Below, piece after piece: positions 15,167-23,365 of a stretch of DNA of 43,153 bases. The translations under genes and the position numbers were made by a program. The notes below the pieces were generated by a model, which did not search any database, had not been told where the DNA came from, and saw only the letters and a list, made by a program, of their open reading frames with translations. This DNA is from an uncultured Planctomycetota bacterium (lineage in GTDB: Bacteria; Planctomycetota; Planctomycetia; Pirellulales; Thermoguttaceae): NCBI GenBank assembly GCA_900317365.1, contig ONGM01000152.1, positions 1 through 43,153 on the forward strand. Reading direction: 5' to 3'. How positions within the stretch are numbered: the stretch's first letter is position 1; each line of letters opens with the position of its first letter.

Positions 15167-15889
15167 CTACTTAAGCAGCTCAATCTTTTTGGCGTGCTCT
15201 AAGTCAACGGCGTTCCCTTCGTCCGTGTCAAGGTGCACTTCCAACTTGATCCCTTCGCCGACGCGCACAAGAACGTCCTCGAATACGACGGAACACACGC
15301 CCGACTCAACGCGCAATTTCATCATGTCCTTGTCTTTAACGCCGTAATACTCGGCGTCTTTCGGTCCCATGTGAACGTGTCGCGCCGCTCGAATGACGCC
15401 TTTCTTCAATTCGACGACGCCGGCAGGACCAACAAGAACGCATCCCGGCGTTCCGTCAAGCTTGCCGCTCTCGCGCACCGGAGGGTCGATTCCAAGAGAA
15501 ATCGCGTCCGTATAAGAAAGCTCCACCTGCGATTCTTTGCGCGTCGGTCCAAGAACGCGCACCGACGGCAACATTCTTTTGCGCGGACCGATCAACATAA
15601 CGGTCTCGTTCGCCGCAAAGAACCCGTCTTGGTACAGATCCTTCATTTTCGTGAGCGTCTTGCCTTTACCGAAGAGCGTCTCCACGTCGGCGTCGGTCAG
15701 GTGAATATGGCGCGCGGAAATACTAACGACTAATTCCGGCTTGCTCGGCGCTACGACCGGCGCGCTACCGTTTAATGCGGAAACCACCGCCGACGCGACG
15801 TCGGCCGACGATCCTTGAGTGTCGCGAAGTATTTGACGAACGATCGCCTCGATCGTTTCTCGACTGACATTTCTCAATGTTGCGCCCAT
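15167..15889 (-). CDS. pduL: phosphate propanoyltransferase PduL
   Basis: The compartment-type phosphotransacylase: acyl-CoA + Pi to acyl phosphate + CoA, recycling CoA inside the shell. 240 residues. Residues about 7-25 ([19 protein letters not shown]) form an amphipathic helix, then an Ala/Ser linker, an encapsulation peptide. Two PduL repeats follow with the Zn-binding His motifs SARHIHLT and AARHVHMG, plus [10 protein letters not shown] near the end. It is the first gene of the operon, with a promoter at 15964-15991. It works between the aldehyde dehydrogenase and AckA encoded downstream. Confidence 0.95.
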   Translation of the reverse strand: MGATLRNVSRETIEAIVRQILRDTQGSSADVASAVVSALNGSAPVVAPSKPELVVSISARHIHLTDADVETLFGKGKTLTKMKDLYQDGFFAANETVMLIGPRKRMLPSVRVLGPTRKESQVELSYTDAISLGIDPPVRESGKLDGTPGCVLVGPAGVVELKKGVIRAARHVHMGPKDAEYYGVKDKDMMKLRVESGVCSVVFEDVLVRVGEGIKLEVHLDTDEGNAVDLEHAKKIELLK

Positions 15890-15963
15890 TCACTCTGTCC
15901 TACGCTAATAGCCCAACGCATGATCTCACCGCGCCCACCGCCTTGCGCGTAGACGCCTCGTCC

Positions 15964-15991
15964 ATTATACACACGTTTTCTCTATTTTAAA
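15964..15991 (-). promoter_or_regulatory. promoter of the microcompartment operon
   Basis: On the minus strand TTTAAA (15991-15986), 16-base spacer, perfect TATAAT (15969-15964), about 75 bases before the pduL ATG. The AT-rich tract just upstream may help. No regulator gene (DeoR type) lies next to it. Confidence 0.55.
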
Positions 15992-16079
15992 TACCTTCGT
16001 ATTTTTTTTTACTCCTCTCGCGTTTTAAATGCGGAACTCTTTCGCGTCAAAGAACAACAAGTTCGCCTTTCTGCGTCGC

Positions 16080-16107
16080 TTGATAAGAGATAAAAATCCT
16101 CTACAAT
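16080..16107 (+). promoter_or_regulatory. promoter of flippase-like gene
   Basis: TTGATA (16080-16085), 16-base spacer, TACAAT (16102-16107), about 65 bases before the ATG at 16172. Confidence 0.5.
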
Positions 16108-16171
16108 ATCAACTTTGTCGTCCCGAAGTCCCATAACCTGGCGCGACGTCCCTAAAACCACCGCGATCACA

Positions 16172-17170
16172 ATGAAAAAATTCATTATATTCCTAGTTAA
16201 AACGTCGATCGTCGCCCTTATATTCGGAGCGCTCGTTTACCGCGCCATGAAAGGAACGGCGTTCAGCGAACTTAAAATCGCCGACCTAAATTTCGCGGCG
16301 CTCGGAATCGGAGTCGCGCTCAACCTTCTGGCCACCGTCGTTACCATTCTCCGATGGCGCGCGCTCGTTCAAGCGCTCGACGCGCCGCTCTCGCTCGTCG
16401 ACTCGCTCAAATACGGTTTCATCGGGTTCATGTTCAATCTTTCGCCGATCGGGATCGTCGGCGGAGACGCCATTAAAGTGGCGGCGCTCAGTAAGAAGAA
16501 CGGCGTCCCCCTCGCCAAATCAACGGCAAGCGTCGTCGTCGACCGCGCGATCGGACTCTTCGCGATGTTCGTTCTCGGTCTCGTCTTCGTCTTTACCGAC
16601 GGCTTCTACCGCATCGACGCGCCAACCGCGAAAATCGCAACGCGCGGCGTCGTCGTCCTCACCGCGCTCGCCGTCGCTTTCTTCGCCTTCGTCGCCATTC
16701 CGTCGAGCGAACGACGGCGTCGCGAAAAATTCGCGCAAAAAATCCCGTTCGTCGGAAATATCCTCAGTAAAATCACCTACGCCGTCCTCGCGTACAACCA
16801 ACGCAAAAGAACTCTCCTATATTCCTTCGTCGCAACGCTCGGCGTTCATCTGGGATTCTCCGCGTCCCTCTATTTCATCGCGCGCGGTATTTTCGGCGCC
16901 GTTCCGAGCGTCGCCGACCATTGCGTGCTATACTGCCTCGGAAACGTCGGTTCCGTCATTCCACTCTCGGCCGGTCCGCTCGAATACTTCCTCGACGAAC
17001 TCTATCCTCTCTTCTCGATTCCCGGACGCGCGCCTTTCGAATTAGGTTACGGCATGACGATCGGCGTCGCGTATCGCCTCGCCTCCGCAGCGGCGGCGTT
17101 CGTCGGCGTGGCGTTCTACGCCTTCGCGAAGACGGAAGTCGACGCCGCCCGAAACAACGTTGAAAACTGA
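16172..17170 (+). CDS. lysylphosphatidylglycerol synthase TM-region/flippase-like membrane protein
   Basis: A 332-residue integral membrane protein of the UPF0104/LPG_synthase_TM (YbhN/AglD-like) family. The ATG at 16172 starts MKKFIIFLVKTSIVALIFGALVY, a normal first helix; a 5' extension to 16115 is polar and unlikely. About eight hydrophobic segments are seen. Family features include the ILRWRALVQAL stretch after helix 2, FMFNLSPIGIVGGDAIKVAAL (the usual N..PG..GGD..R motif), SVVVDRAIGL and GSVIPLSAGPLEYFLDELY near the end. Relatives move or modify lipid-linked substrates in the membrane, but only the fold is established for many of them. It lacks the soluble aminoacyl-transfer domain of MprF. 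It ends just left of the origin-like region. Confidence 0.85.
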   Translation: MKKFIIFLVKTSIVALIFGALVYRAMKGTAFSELKIADLNFAALGIGVALNLLATVVTILRWRALVQALDAPLSLVDSLKYGFIGFMFNLSPIGIVGGDAIKVAALSKKNGVPLAKSTASVVVDRAIGLFAMFVLGLVFVFTDGFYRIDAPTAKIATRGVVVLTALAVAFFAFVAIPSSERRRREKFAQKIPFVGNILSKITYAVLAYNQRKRTLLYSFVATLGVHLGFSASLYFIARGIFGAVPSVADHCVLYCLGNVGSVIPLSAGPLEYFLDELYPLFSIPGRAPFELGYGMTIGVAYRLASAAAAFVGVAFYAFAKTEVDAARNNVEN

Positions 17171-18078
17171 ACCCCCTAGAGCCTTCGCCTTATCCCCCCT
17201 CTCCCCTTATTTCCATTCCTTTTCCAAGCGGTCTTTTTCCAAACGGTCGTCGCCGCGTCTATCCTTCTTTCCGCCTTGCGCCTCGCTCAACGAGACGCGT
17301 CTAGTCGATTTCTCCTGTTGATTTCTTTCTCTCCTGCGCGTCTTTCTCCCTACAAACAAAAGTCGTCGGCGTTCCCAGTCCTTCTTATTACAGTTCATTT
17401 CATACATTGTTTCTGTTTCCATTCAATCCTGCGCGCTGTTTGGTTGTTGATAAAACGTTTTTTATTTGTAAATAAATGTCAGTAAATTTCCGATTTTGTT
17501 TTTAATTAAAAAACACCTGAATTTTCACTGACATTCTCTGACGTCAACTTACAGACAAATGACACATTATTTGTATTTTATCAACACACCAAGTCGAGGA
17601 GGTAAACGTCGAAATGATATTAATTTGCTCGTAGAACCTCGTCGGTTGCTTACAATATTTGATTTATCACTATTATTACTACTATATTAATAAATATCAA
17701 ATAACAATTCTTCTGGATTTTTCTTTTTTAATCAGCTTTTCTTTGAGGTTATATCCCGTGATATATAACGGGGATTGTTTTGAGCTTTTTTCGGCTGTTC
17801 CGATTGTATCGTTGCAGTTCGGCGCGTTTCGTCGCGTCAGACGCTTCTTCGCTTGATTTCAAGCTCAATTTGTGTTATACTGAACCACGAAAAGGAGCCT
17901 ATTCTTTGATCTTGTCGTTTTTCGCGTAGATTTTCCGGTGCGATAGCGTTGAACCTTTGGATAAGGCGCCTTTCTCAGACAAATATGAATGCGACGAACG
18001 TTGGTCGTTAAAAAAACGCGTTCTTTCGACAGCGCTTCGTTCCGTCGCTTCGCTATAGAATCGTTGAGGAAAGCCGTC
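17171..18078. other. candidate replication origin (oriC) region before dnaN
   Basis: About 900 bases without a convincing gene, with a very AT-rich core at roughly 17450-17720. Two copies of TTTTATCAACA stand in opposite orientation at 17445-17455 (complement strand) and 17576-17586 (plus strand); each contains TTATCAACA, one base away from the consensus DnaA box TTATCCACA. Other inverted repeats are AATGTCAGT (17475-17483)/ACTGACATT (17527-17535) and the palindrome TTTATTTGTAAATAAA. Strand composition switches here: by hand, 16981-17040 has 23 C and 10 G, while 18601-18660 has 29 G and 13 C and 19801-19860 has 26 G and 11 C. Gene direction also diverges around it. dnaN follows; dnaA is not adjacent. 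Confidence 0.65.
17853..17880 (+). promoter_or_regulatory. promoter of dnaN
   Basis: TTGATT (17853-17858), 16-base spacer, TTATAC (17875-17880), giving a leader of about 190 bases to the ATG at 18079. Confidence 0.5.
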
Positions 18079-19200
18079 ATGAAAATACGTTGTCGACGCG
18101 ACAAGTTTGTGCCGATGTTCTCTTTGATTTCGTCGTTCGTCTCGTCTCACGACGTTCGACCTGTCTTGCAGAACGTTAAAATGATTGTGGATGAGAAGAC
18201 CGTTTTACTCATGGCGACGGACGGCAAAGAGGTCGGCGGGCGCGCCGTTATGAACGTCGAAGACGGTTTTACCGTAGAACAGACCGGCGAGGTGATTTTG
18301 CCGGCCAAGATTCTGCGCCAGATTTTCGCGGAGACGAACGACGAAGAGATCTCGATCGAACTCGACGGCGGGCGGCTTCTCGTTAAAGGCGGGCGATTCA
18401 AGTATCAGCTCGATATGATCGACGGCGTTGACAAATTCCCGACGGTCGCGCCCTTTACCGAGGACAGTTACGTCAAGATCGCGTCGTCGGCTTTGACAGG
18501 CTTGATTCGTCGAACCGTATTTGCGACGGACACGAACAACACGCATTACGAGCTTCGCGGCGTTAAGATGATCTTTAGCGCGGATCGCACGCAGGCCGTT
18601 GCGACGGACGGGCGGCGATTGGCGTTTCAAGAGACGGCGTCGGAGTACGTCGGGGGCGGAGTCGAGGAGATTCAGGCGATCTTTCCTCCGCGCGCGTTGA
18701 ACCTGATCGAGCGCTCGATCGGGGACGCCGAGAGCGTCGACATAGCGATCAAAGGGGACGAGGCGTACGCGCGCGTCGGTTCGGTCGTCGTTTCCGTCCA
18801 TCTCATGTCGGGGCGTTTTCCGGACTGGAAGACGATCATTCCGGATCGCACGGATAAGAAGCGCGTGGATTTCATTGCCGGCGAGCTTGCGCGATCGATC
18901 CGTCAGGCGGAAATTGTCGCGACGGAGGAGAAGCCGGGCGTGTGGTTCCGTTTTAGCGAAGGCAACGTCAATATCGCGGCGGCAGGCGAGGCGACAGGCG
19001 AATCGAGCGTGGACTTACCGATCGCGTATTCTCCGTCGGAAGGCGACAAAACGGAAATCCGAATTGATTCGAAGTTCCTCAACGACTTTTTCAAGAACAT
19101 CGGCGCGGAGGATACTCTGGCGTTTTATTTCATCCCGGACTATCGAACGTTGTTTGAGACGTCGGACGGGTATCTTTACGTCGTGATGCAGCTTGCTTAA
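18079..19200 (+). CDS. dnaN: DNA polymerase III beta sliding clamp
   Basis: The ring-shaped processivity clamp of the replicative polymerase. The ATG at 18079 has GAGGAAA upstream and begins MKIRCRRDKFVPMFSLISSFV, the usual start of the family, giving 373 residues; 30 extra residues from an upstream ATG are rejected. Three clamp domains are covered: RPVLQNVKMIV and ATDGKEVGGRAVM (domain 1), YELRGVKMIFSADRTQAVATDGRRLAF (domain 2), and SVDLPIAYSPSEGDKTEIRIDSKFLNDFF with FYFIPDYRTLFETSDGYLYVVMQLA (domain 3). It lies directly next to the proposed origin, a common place for dnaN. A terminator follows. Its plus-strand coding sequence is G-rich, in contrast to plus-strand genes left of 17 kb. Confidence 0.96.
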   Translation: MKIRCRRDKFVPMFSLISSFVSSHDVRPVLQNVKMIVDEKTVLLMATDGKEVGGRAVMNVEDGFTVEQTGEVILPAKILRQIFAETNDEEISIELDGGRLLVKGGRFKYQLDMIDGVDKFPTVAPFTEDSYVKIASSALTGLIRRTVFATDTNNTHYELRGVKMIFSADRTQAVATDGRRLAFQETASEYVGGGVEEIQAIFPPRALNLIERSIGDAESVDIAIKGDEAYARVGSVVVSVHLMSGRFPDWKTIIPDRTDKKRVDFIAGELARSIRQAEIVATEEKPGVWFRFSEGNVNIAAAGEATGESSVDLPIAYSPSEGDKTEIRIDSKFLNDFFKNIGAEDTLAFYFIPDYRTLFETSDGYLYVVMQLA

Positions 19201-19230
19201 CTGAGGGCGAGAACGACAGGATTAGCGAGG

Positions 19231-19269
19231 CGAATCGTTCGTCGATGAAGACGGCGATTCGTCTTTTTT
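19231..19269 (+). terminator. terminator after dnaN
   Basis: CGAATCG (19231-19237) pairs with CGATTCG (19255-19261), followed by TCTTTTTTT. Confidence 0.65.
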
Positions 19270-19287
19270 TAACGCGAGGCTGGCGGA

Positions 19288-20406
19288 ATGCGGAGCGGAA
19301 TCGGACTATTATATATCGCGCTAACGTTTGCGGCGCTATTAACGCCGTGCGGGACGATCGGCGCGGACGCGTCGTTGGAGCGATTTGAATTTCACGAGGA
19401 GAAGATGGGCGTTCCCGTGTCCGTAACGCTTTACGCGAAGGACGCGCGCGAGGCGGAGAGCGCGGCGGAAGCCGTATGGCGCCGCTTCGACGAACTGAAC
19501 GCGACTCTGTCCGATTGGGATCCCGAGAGCGAGATTATTCAATTGTGTCGTCGAATTGACGAAACCGGCGAGCGGACGCAGCCGAGCGCCGATTTACGTC
19601 GCGCGCTCGAGGAATCGCGGCTGTATTGCGAGTTGACAGGGGGCGCGTTTGATCCGACGGTCAGTTCCGTCGTCAAATTATGGCGTCGCAGTCGTTATTT
19701 TCACGAGCGTCCGCCGGAGAAGGCGTTGGATCAGGCGAAGAAGCGCATTGGTCTTAACGTTTGGGATATTAACGCGGACGGCGTTAAGACGGAGCGGGGC
19801 GTGCGGTTTGACGTCGGCGGAATCGCGAAGGGAATAGCGTTGGACGACGCGTTGGCGGTATTGCGCGCGCGCGGAATAACGTCCGCGCTAATCAACGCGA
19901 GCGGAGATTTACGAATCGGCGATCCTCCGCCAGGTCGCGCGGGCTGGCGCGTCGGCGTGGCGTCGTTAGGCGAGGAGCCGGCGTTTTACGGCGATTTTTC
20001 GAACGTTGGAATCGCGAGTTCAGGGGACGCGAATCGTTACGTCGAGATCGACGGGGCGCGCTATTCGCATATTATAGACGCGCGAACCGGCGAGCCGTTG
20101 ACGCGTCGTTGCGTCGCCGCCGTGTTGGCGCCGACGGCGACGACGGCGGACGCGTTGGCGAGCGCGTTGTGCGTCTTGGGCGGCGAGGAGTTTTTAAAGG
20201 CGGTGGAAGCGGTTAAACGCGAGATCCCGGGAGTGTCGGAGCGCTTTGAGTACGCGTTGCTTCAAGTCGTCGACGCGTCGAGCGAGCCGCCGTACGAGGA
20301 ATCTGAAATCGCGACGTACGCGTCCCCGGGATTTGCGCGCATGCTTAACGCGTCGCGCGAGGTCGATAAAGAGTCGGAGGTCGGCGAGACAACGGAATCG
20401 GAGTAG
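19288..20406 (+). CDS. apbE: FAD:protein FMN transferase (ApbE)
   Basis: Transfers FMN from FAD to Thr/Ser in exported or membrane redox proteins such as RnfG or NqrB/C subunits. 372 residues with an N-terminal signal sequence (LLYIALTFAALLTPCGTIGA); the LTPC stretch is not a canonical lipobox, so a soluble periplasmic or atypically anchored form is possible. ApbE signatures are present: KMGVPVSVTLYA, LSDWDPESEI, GAFDPTVSSVVKLW, DVGGIAKGIALDDAL, INASGDLRIGD, SSGDANRYVEIDG and the metal/FAD motif YSHIIDARTGEPL followed by TATTADALASALCVLG. The C-terminal 60 residues (Glu/Ser-rich) exceed the family core. No Rnf or Nqr target gene lies in this window. Confidence 0.93.
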   Translation: MRSGIGLLYIALTFAALLTPCGTIGADASLERFEFHEEKMGVPVSVTLYAKDAREAESAAEAVWRRFDELNATLSDWDPESEIIQLCRRIDETGERTQPSADLRRALEESRLYCELTGGAFDPTVSSVVKLWRRSRYFHERPPEKALDQAKKRIGLNVWDINADGVKTERGVRFDVGGIAKGIALDDALAVLRARGITSALINASGDLRIGDPPPGRAGWRVGVASLGEEPAFYGDFSNVGIASSGDANRYVEIDGARYSHIIDARTGEPLTRRCVAAVLAPTATTADALASALCVLGGEEFLKAVEAVKREIPGVSERFEYALLQVVDASSEPPYEESEIATYASPGFARMLNASREVDKESEVGETTESE

Positions 20407-20450
20407 CGCGCGCGAACTTTTTGAGGGGGTGGCGCGCAAGCGGCGTCGCG

Positions 20451-20456
20451 TGTATA
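20451..20456 (+). promoter_or_regulatory. -10 box upstream of MazG-like gene
   Basis: A perfect TATAAT about 60 bases before the ATG at 20514; the matching -35 is weak (GTGGCG at an 18-base spacing). Confidence 0.35.
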
Positions 20457-20513
20457 ATGCATTGCGCGCGTCGATATAGGCGCGCGGTTATGCGATAGAA
20501 TGAGGCGCTAGGA

Positions 20514-20852
20514 ATGGAAAACGAATTAACGGGCGAACGTCGTCCCAAGGCGTTGTCGATTTCCGATTTTCAGGAATTGATTCGTCGAATGTACGTCGAA
20601 AAGGACGTGGAGCGCGGGGTCGCCGGCACGTTCATGTGGCTAATGGAAGAGGTCGGCGAGTTGTCGACGGCGTTGCGCAGCGGGACGCTGAAAGAGCAGG
20701 AAGAAGAATTTGCCGACGTTCTCGCGTGGTTGACGACGATAGCGAACGTTGTCGGCGTCGATTTGAACAAGGCGCTTGTCGACAAATACGGCGAAGGCTG
20801 TCCCGGTTGCGGCAAGCTGGTTTGCGAGTGTCCAAATTCAGAGAAGCCGTAG
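20514..20852 (+). CDS. MazG-like nucleotide pyrophosphohydrolase with Cys-rich C-terminus
   Basis: A 112-residue single-domain MazG-type all-alpha NTP pyrophosphatase. The Mg-binding pattern is visible: WLMEEVGELSTALRSG (EE..E) followed by EEEFADVLAWLTTIAN (E..D). Relatives hydrolyse dNTP or NTP to the monophosphate and pyrophosphate, for housekeeping or stress. The last 20 residues carry CPGCGKLVCECP, a compact four-Cys group that could bind Zn or an iron-sulfur centre; this tail is not part of the classical MazG domain. AGGA precedes the ATG. The next gene begins about 60 bases later, so it probably belongs to the same transcript as the membrane protein and ABC ATPase downstream. Confidence 0.88.
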   Translation: MENELTGERRPKALSISDFQELIRRMYVEKDVERGVAGTFMWLMEEVGELSTALRSGTLKEQEEEFADVLAWLTTIANVVGVDLNKALVDKYGEGCPGCGKLVCECPNSEKP

Positions 20853-20909
20853 CGAGTCTTGGCGCCGTTGCGCGAGCGCTATCGGCGCGCGTGGAAGGAG
20901 TTGTGGAGC

Positions 20910-23303
20910 ATGGGACGACCAGGTGCGTTTCCGAGGAAAGCGCCGCGAGCGCGTCGCGCGTGTTTTTACGTCGCGTTTGCGTTGATTGCGTTCTGGTTTG
21001 CGCGCGCGACCGAAGCGACCGTCGCGGCGGACGGCGGATGCGAAATAACGAGCGTTAAAGTCGGCGTCAACGGCGCGTATAAGACGGGGTTTCTTACGCG
21101 TCTCGTCGTTGAATTCACACCGACGGAATCGAGCGAGTCTTCGCCGTTGATTTTATCGGTGGAGTCGGTCGATTCCGACGGCGCGCCGTTTGTCATGCGG
21201 AAAGAGGCGACCTTGGACGAGGCGCGCGCCGGCGTTATCGAGACGGTTGGACTTTTGACTAAAGCGACGTCCGACTTAACCGTTCGTCTCGGCGAGTCGG
21301 AAACGACGTTGAAGCCCGGTAAGGATTTTGCCAAGCCGCAGTCTCCTTCGCGACCGATTTATTTCGTCGTTGGCAACGATAAAATTGGTCTCAACGAGGC
21401 GTTTGCCGAAATGCGTTGGAACGAAGAGCGCCGTCCGTCCGTCGTTAAGGTGGATCGCATAACCGATTTGCCGACGGATTATCGCGCGTACGAGGCGGTC
21501 GATCGATTGATTCTGACGACGGAAGACGCGGCGATATACGAGGGCGAGGATTCTCCGGAGTCTCCGCGCATGAAGGCGATTGAACGCTGGGTGGAACGCG
21601 GCGGCAACGTCGTGTTGCTCGCCGGTAAAAAATCCCTTCCGCTTTTAAAGCCGGAAGGAACTTTGGGATTTCTTTCTCCGGGAACTCAGGTCGCCGATAA
21701 GGCGCACGAATTTCGCGCGTGGAGCGCGTTGACGCGCGAGTTGCAGAACGTAAAGAATCTCGTGATGACCGGTTCGAAGTCGAGTCCGTTTTTGGAGACG
21801 CCGGTCGTAACCGAGTTAAAGCCGGGCGCGCGCGTTGAGATTCAGGAAGCGGAGACGCCGACGCTTGTGTCGCGTCCGGTCGGGTTAGGCTCGATTGTTT
21901 ATTTTGCCGCGAACTTATCGGAGCCGCCGATTTCCAACTGGTCGGGTAGGGGACGTTTAACGGCGAAACTTTTGGGATATAATCCGGACGCGGCGATAGG
22001 AGCGCGTTCCGGCGGCGTCGGCATGGTGAATCGCGGATACGTTGACGTGTCCGGTCAGGCGCGTAGTTCCGCCGACGTTTTTCAGACGGCGCGTCCGATT
22101 CCTTTCGCCGTGATCGCGACGTTGATTTTAGTTTATTTGGTCGTCGTCGCGCCTTTGGATTGGTTTATTGCGAAGCGTCTTTTTAAGAGGCCGATGATAA
22201 CGTGGGCGACGTTTCCCATTTCCGCGTTGATCTTTTGCGGCGTGGCGATAGCGATTTCCGAGTCTCGCACGCCGAAGGAATGCGCGATGAATCAATACGA
22301 TCTTCTCGACGTTGACTTAACGTCGGGAACGGTGCGCAACACGACGTGGATCGGACTTTATTCACCGTACGGCGCGCGTTACGACATAAAATACGCGCCG
22401 TCTTTTGACGCCGTTTCGGACGCGTCCGTCGAGTTGCGACCGTTGCCGCTTTCGGGTTCCGGACTCGGCGGCTCGGAGCATAGTTCGTACGCGCCGAAAT
22501 TGTGGGATCGCGCGTACGACGTTTCCGCAGGCGCAATATCGGGCGTTCCGCTGGCCAAGCGCTCGAGCAAGAGTTTTTACGGACGTTGGACGGGACGTCT
22601 CGAACTGCCTAAGGCGGAAGAATTGCGCGACGACGGTTTGACGTTGCGCGGCGTTTTGGTCAATCCGTTCGACGTTCCGATCTATTCCGCGTACGTCATA
22701 ACGGATCGATGCGCGTATTCTCTCGGCACGCTTCCTCCCGGCGAGACGGTTCTCGACGCGGGCGCGATTCGACTCGATCCTCAGCGCGCGCTAAATGAAC
22801 ATCGTAGTTCGATTCCGACGGACGCGACCGTTTATGACGCCAACAACTACAATTCCGATTCGATGCGCGTTCCTTACATACTCCGCGCGGCGTCGTTTTA
22901 CGACTTTGCCGGCGGCGTCGAACTCTTTGGCATTGAGAAGCGACTTGTTCGCGACGTCGATTTGAGCGCGCTATTGCGATGCGGACGCGCCGTGATTTAC
23001 GGTACGATCGTCGATCCGGACAATGAAGTCTACCGTCCGTCGGCAGAACAGGTGCGTCAGGCGAACGACGTTACGGAACGTGAGCGCTACCAAATGAAGA
23101 TCGCGAAACAACGCGGAGAGGTTTATAAAAACGCTCGAATCGAAACGTTGGAAAAATACGGGCTTTATGGAACGAGCGACAAGTTTGCGTCTTCCGACGT
23201 TACGTTAGACGGCTTGGATACGAAACGACGGTTTCTCGTTGTGCGTATCGTCGCGCCGACGACCGTCGTCAACTCGCATTACGCGACGGACGAAGAAAAG
23301 TAA
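20910..23303 (+). CDS. large membrane protein, partner of ABC ATPase, unknown
   Basis: The ATG at 20910, with AAGGAG nine bases upstream, gives 797 residues and a signal-like start (RRACFYVAFALIAFWFA); a TTG at 20859 is a weaker alternative. The long exported part includes MKAIERWVERGGNVVLLAGKKSLPLL (residues about 210-240), which resembles the class I glutamine-amidotransferase-like folds found in bacterial surface membrane proteins, without a visible catalytic triad. Two hydrophobic helices follow at about 400-421 (FAVIATLILVYLVVVAPLDWFI) and 429-450, then a beta-rich C-terminal half. It lies 62 bases before the ABC ATPase, so the two may function together, although two or three helices are few for a permease. 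No family name can be given. Confidence 0.75.
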   Translation: MGRPGAFPRKAPRARRACFYVAFALIAFWFARATEATVAADGGCEITSVKVGVNGAYKTGFLTRLVVEFTPTESSESSPLILSVESVDSDGAPFVMRKEATLDEARAGVIETVGLLTKATSDLTVRLGESETTLKPGKDFAKPQSPSRPIYFVVGNDKIGLNEAFAEMRWNEERRPSVVKVDRITDLPTDYRAYEAVDRLILTTEDAAIYEGEDSPESPRMKAIERWVERGGNVVLLAGKKSLPLLKPEGTLGFLSPGTQVADKAHEFRAWSALTRELQNVKNLVMTGSKSSPFLETPVVTELKPGARVEIQEAETPTLVSRPVGLGSIVYFAANLSEPPISNWSGRGRLTAKLLGYNPDAAIGARSGGVGMVNRGYVDVSGQARSSADVFQTARPIPFAVIATLILVYLVVVAPLDWFIAKRLFKRPMITWATFPISALIFCGVAIAISESRTPKECAMNQYDLLDVDLTSGTVRNTTWIGLYSPYGARYDIKYAPSFDAVSDASVELRPLPLSGSGLGGSEHSSYAPKLWDRAYDVSAGAISGVPLAKRSSKSFYGRWTGRLELPKAEELRDDGLTLRGVLVNPFDVPIYSAYVITDRCAYSLGTLPPGETVLDAGAIRLDPQRALNEHRSSIPTDATVYDANNYNSDSMRVPYILRAASFYDFAGGVELFGIEKRLVRDVDLSALLRCGRAVIYGTIVDPDNEVYRPSAEQVRQANDVTERERYQMKIAKQRGEVYKNARIETLEKYGLYGTSDKFASSDVTLDGLDTKRRFLVVRIVAPTTVVNSHYATDEEK

Positions 23304-23365
23304 CGGCGCCGTTGAAGATTATCGAAACGCGATTTTACGACCTTTTGCCTGCTGTCGGTGGACCT

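Noticed and set aside
17597..17640. GAGGAGG followed by ATG and six codons in the origin region
   Set aside because: A perfect ribosome site but only a six-residue peptide; kept as part of the origin region, not called as a gene.
17659..17856. 65-residue frame in the AT-rich region
   Set aside because: Tyr/Ile/Phe-rich because of AT content, no ribosome site, overlaps the proposed origin and dnaN promoter.
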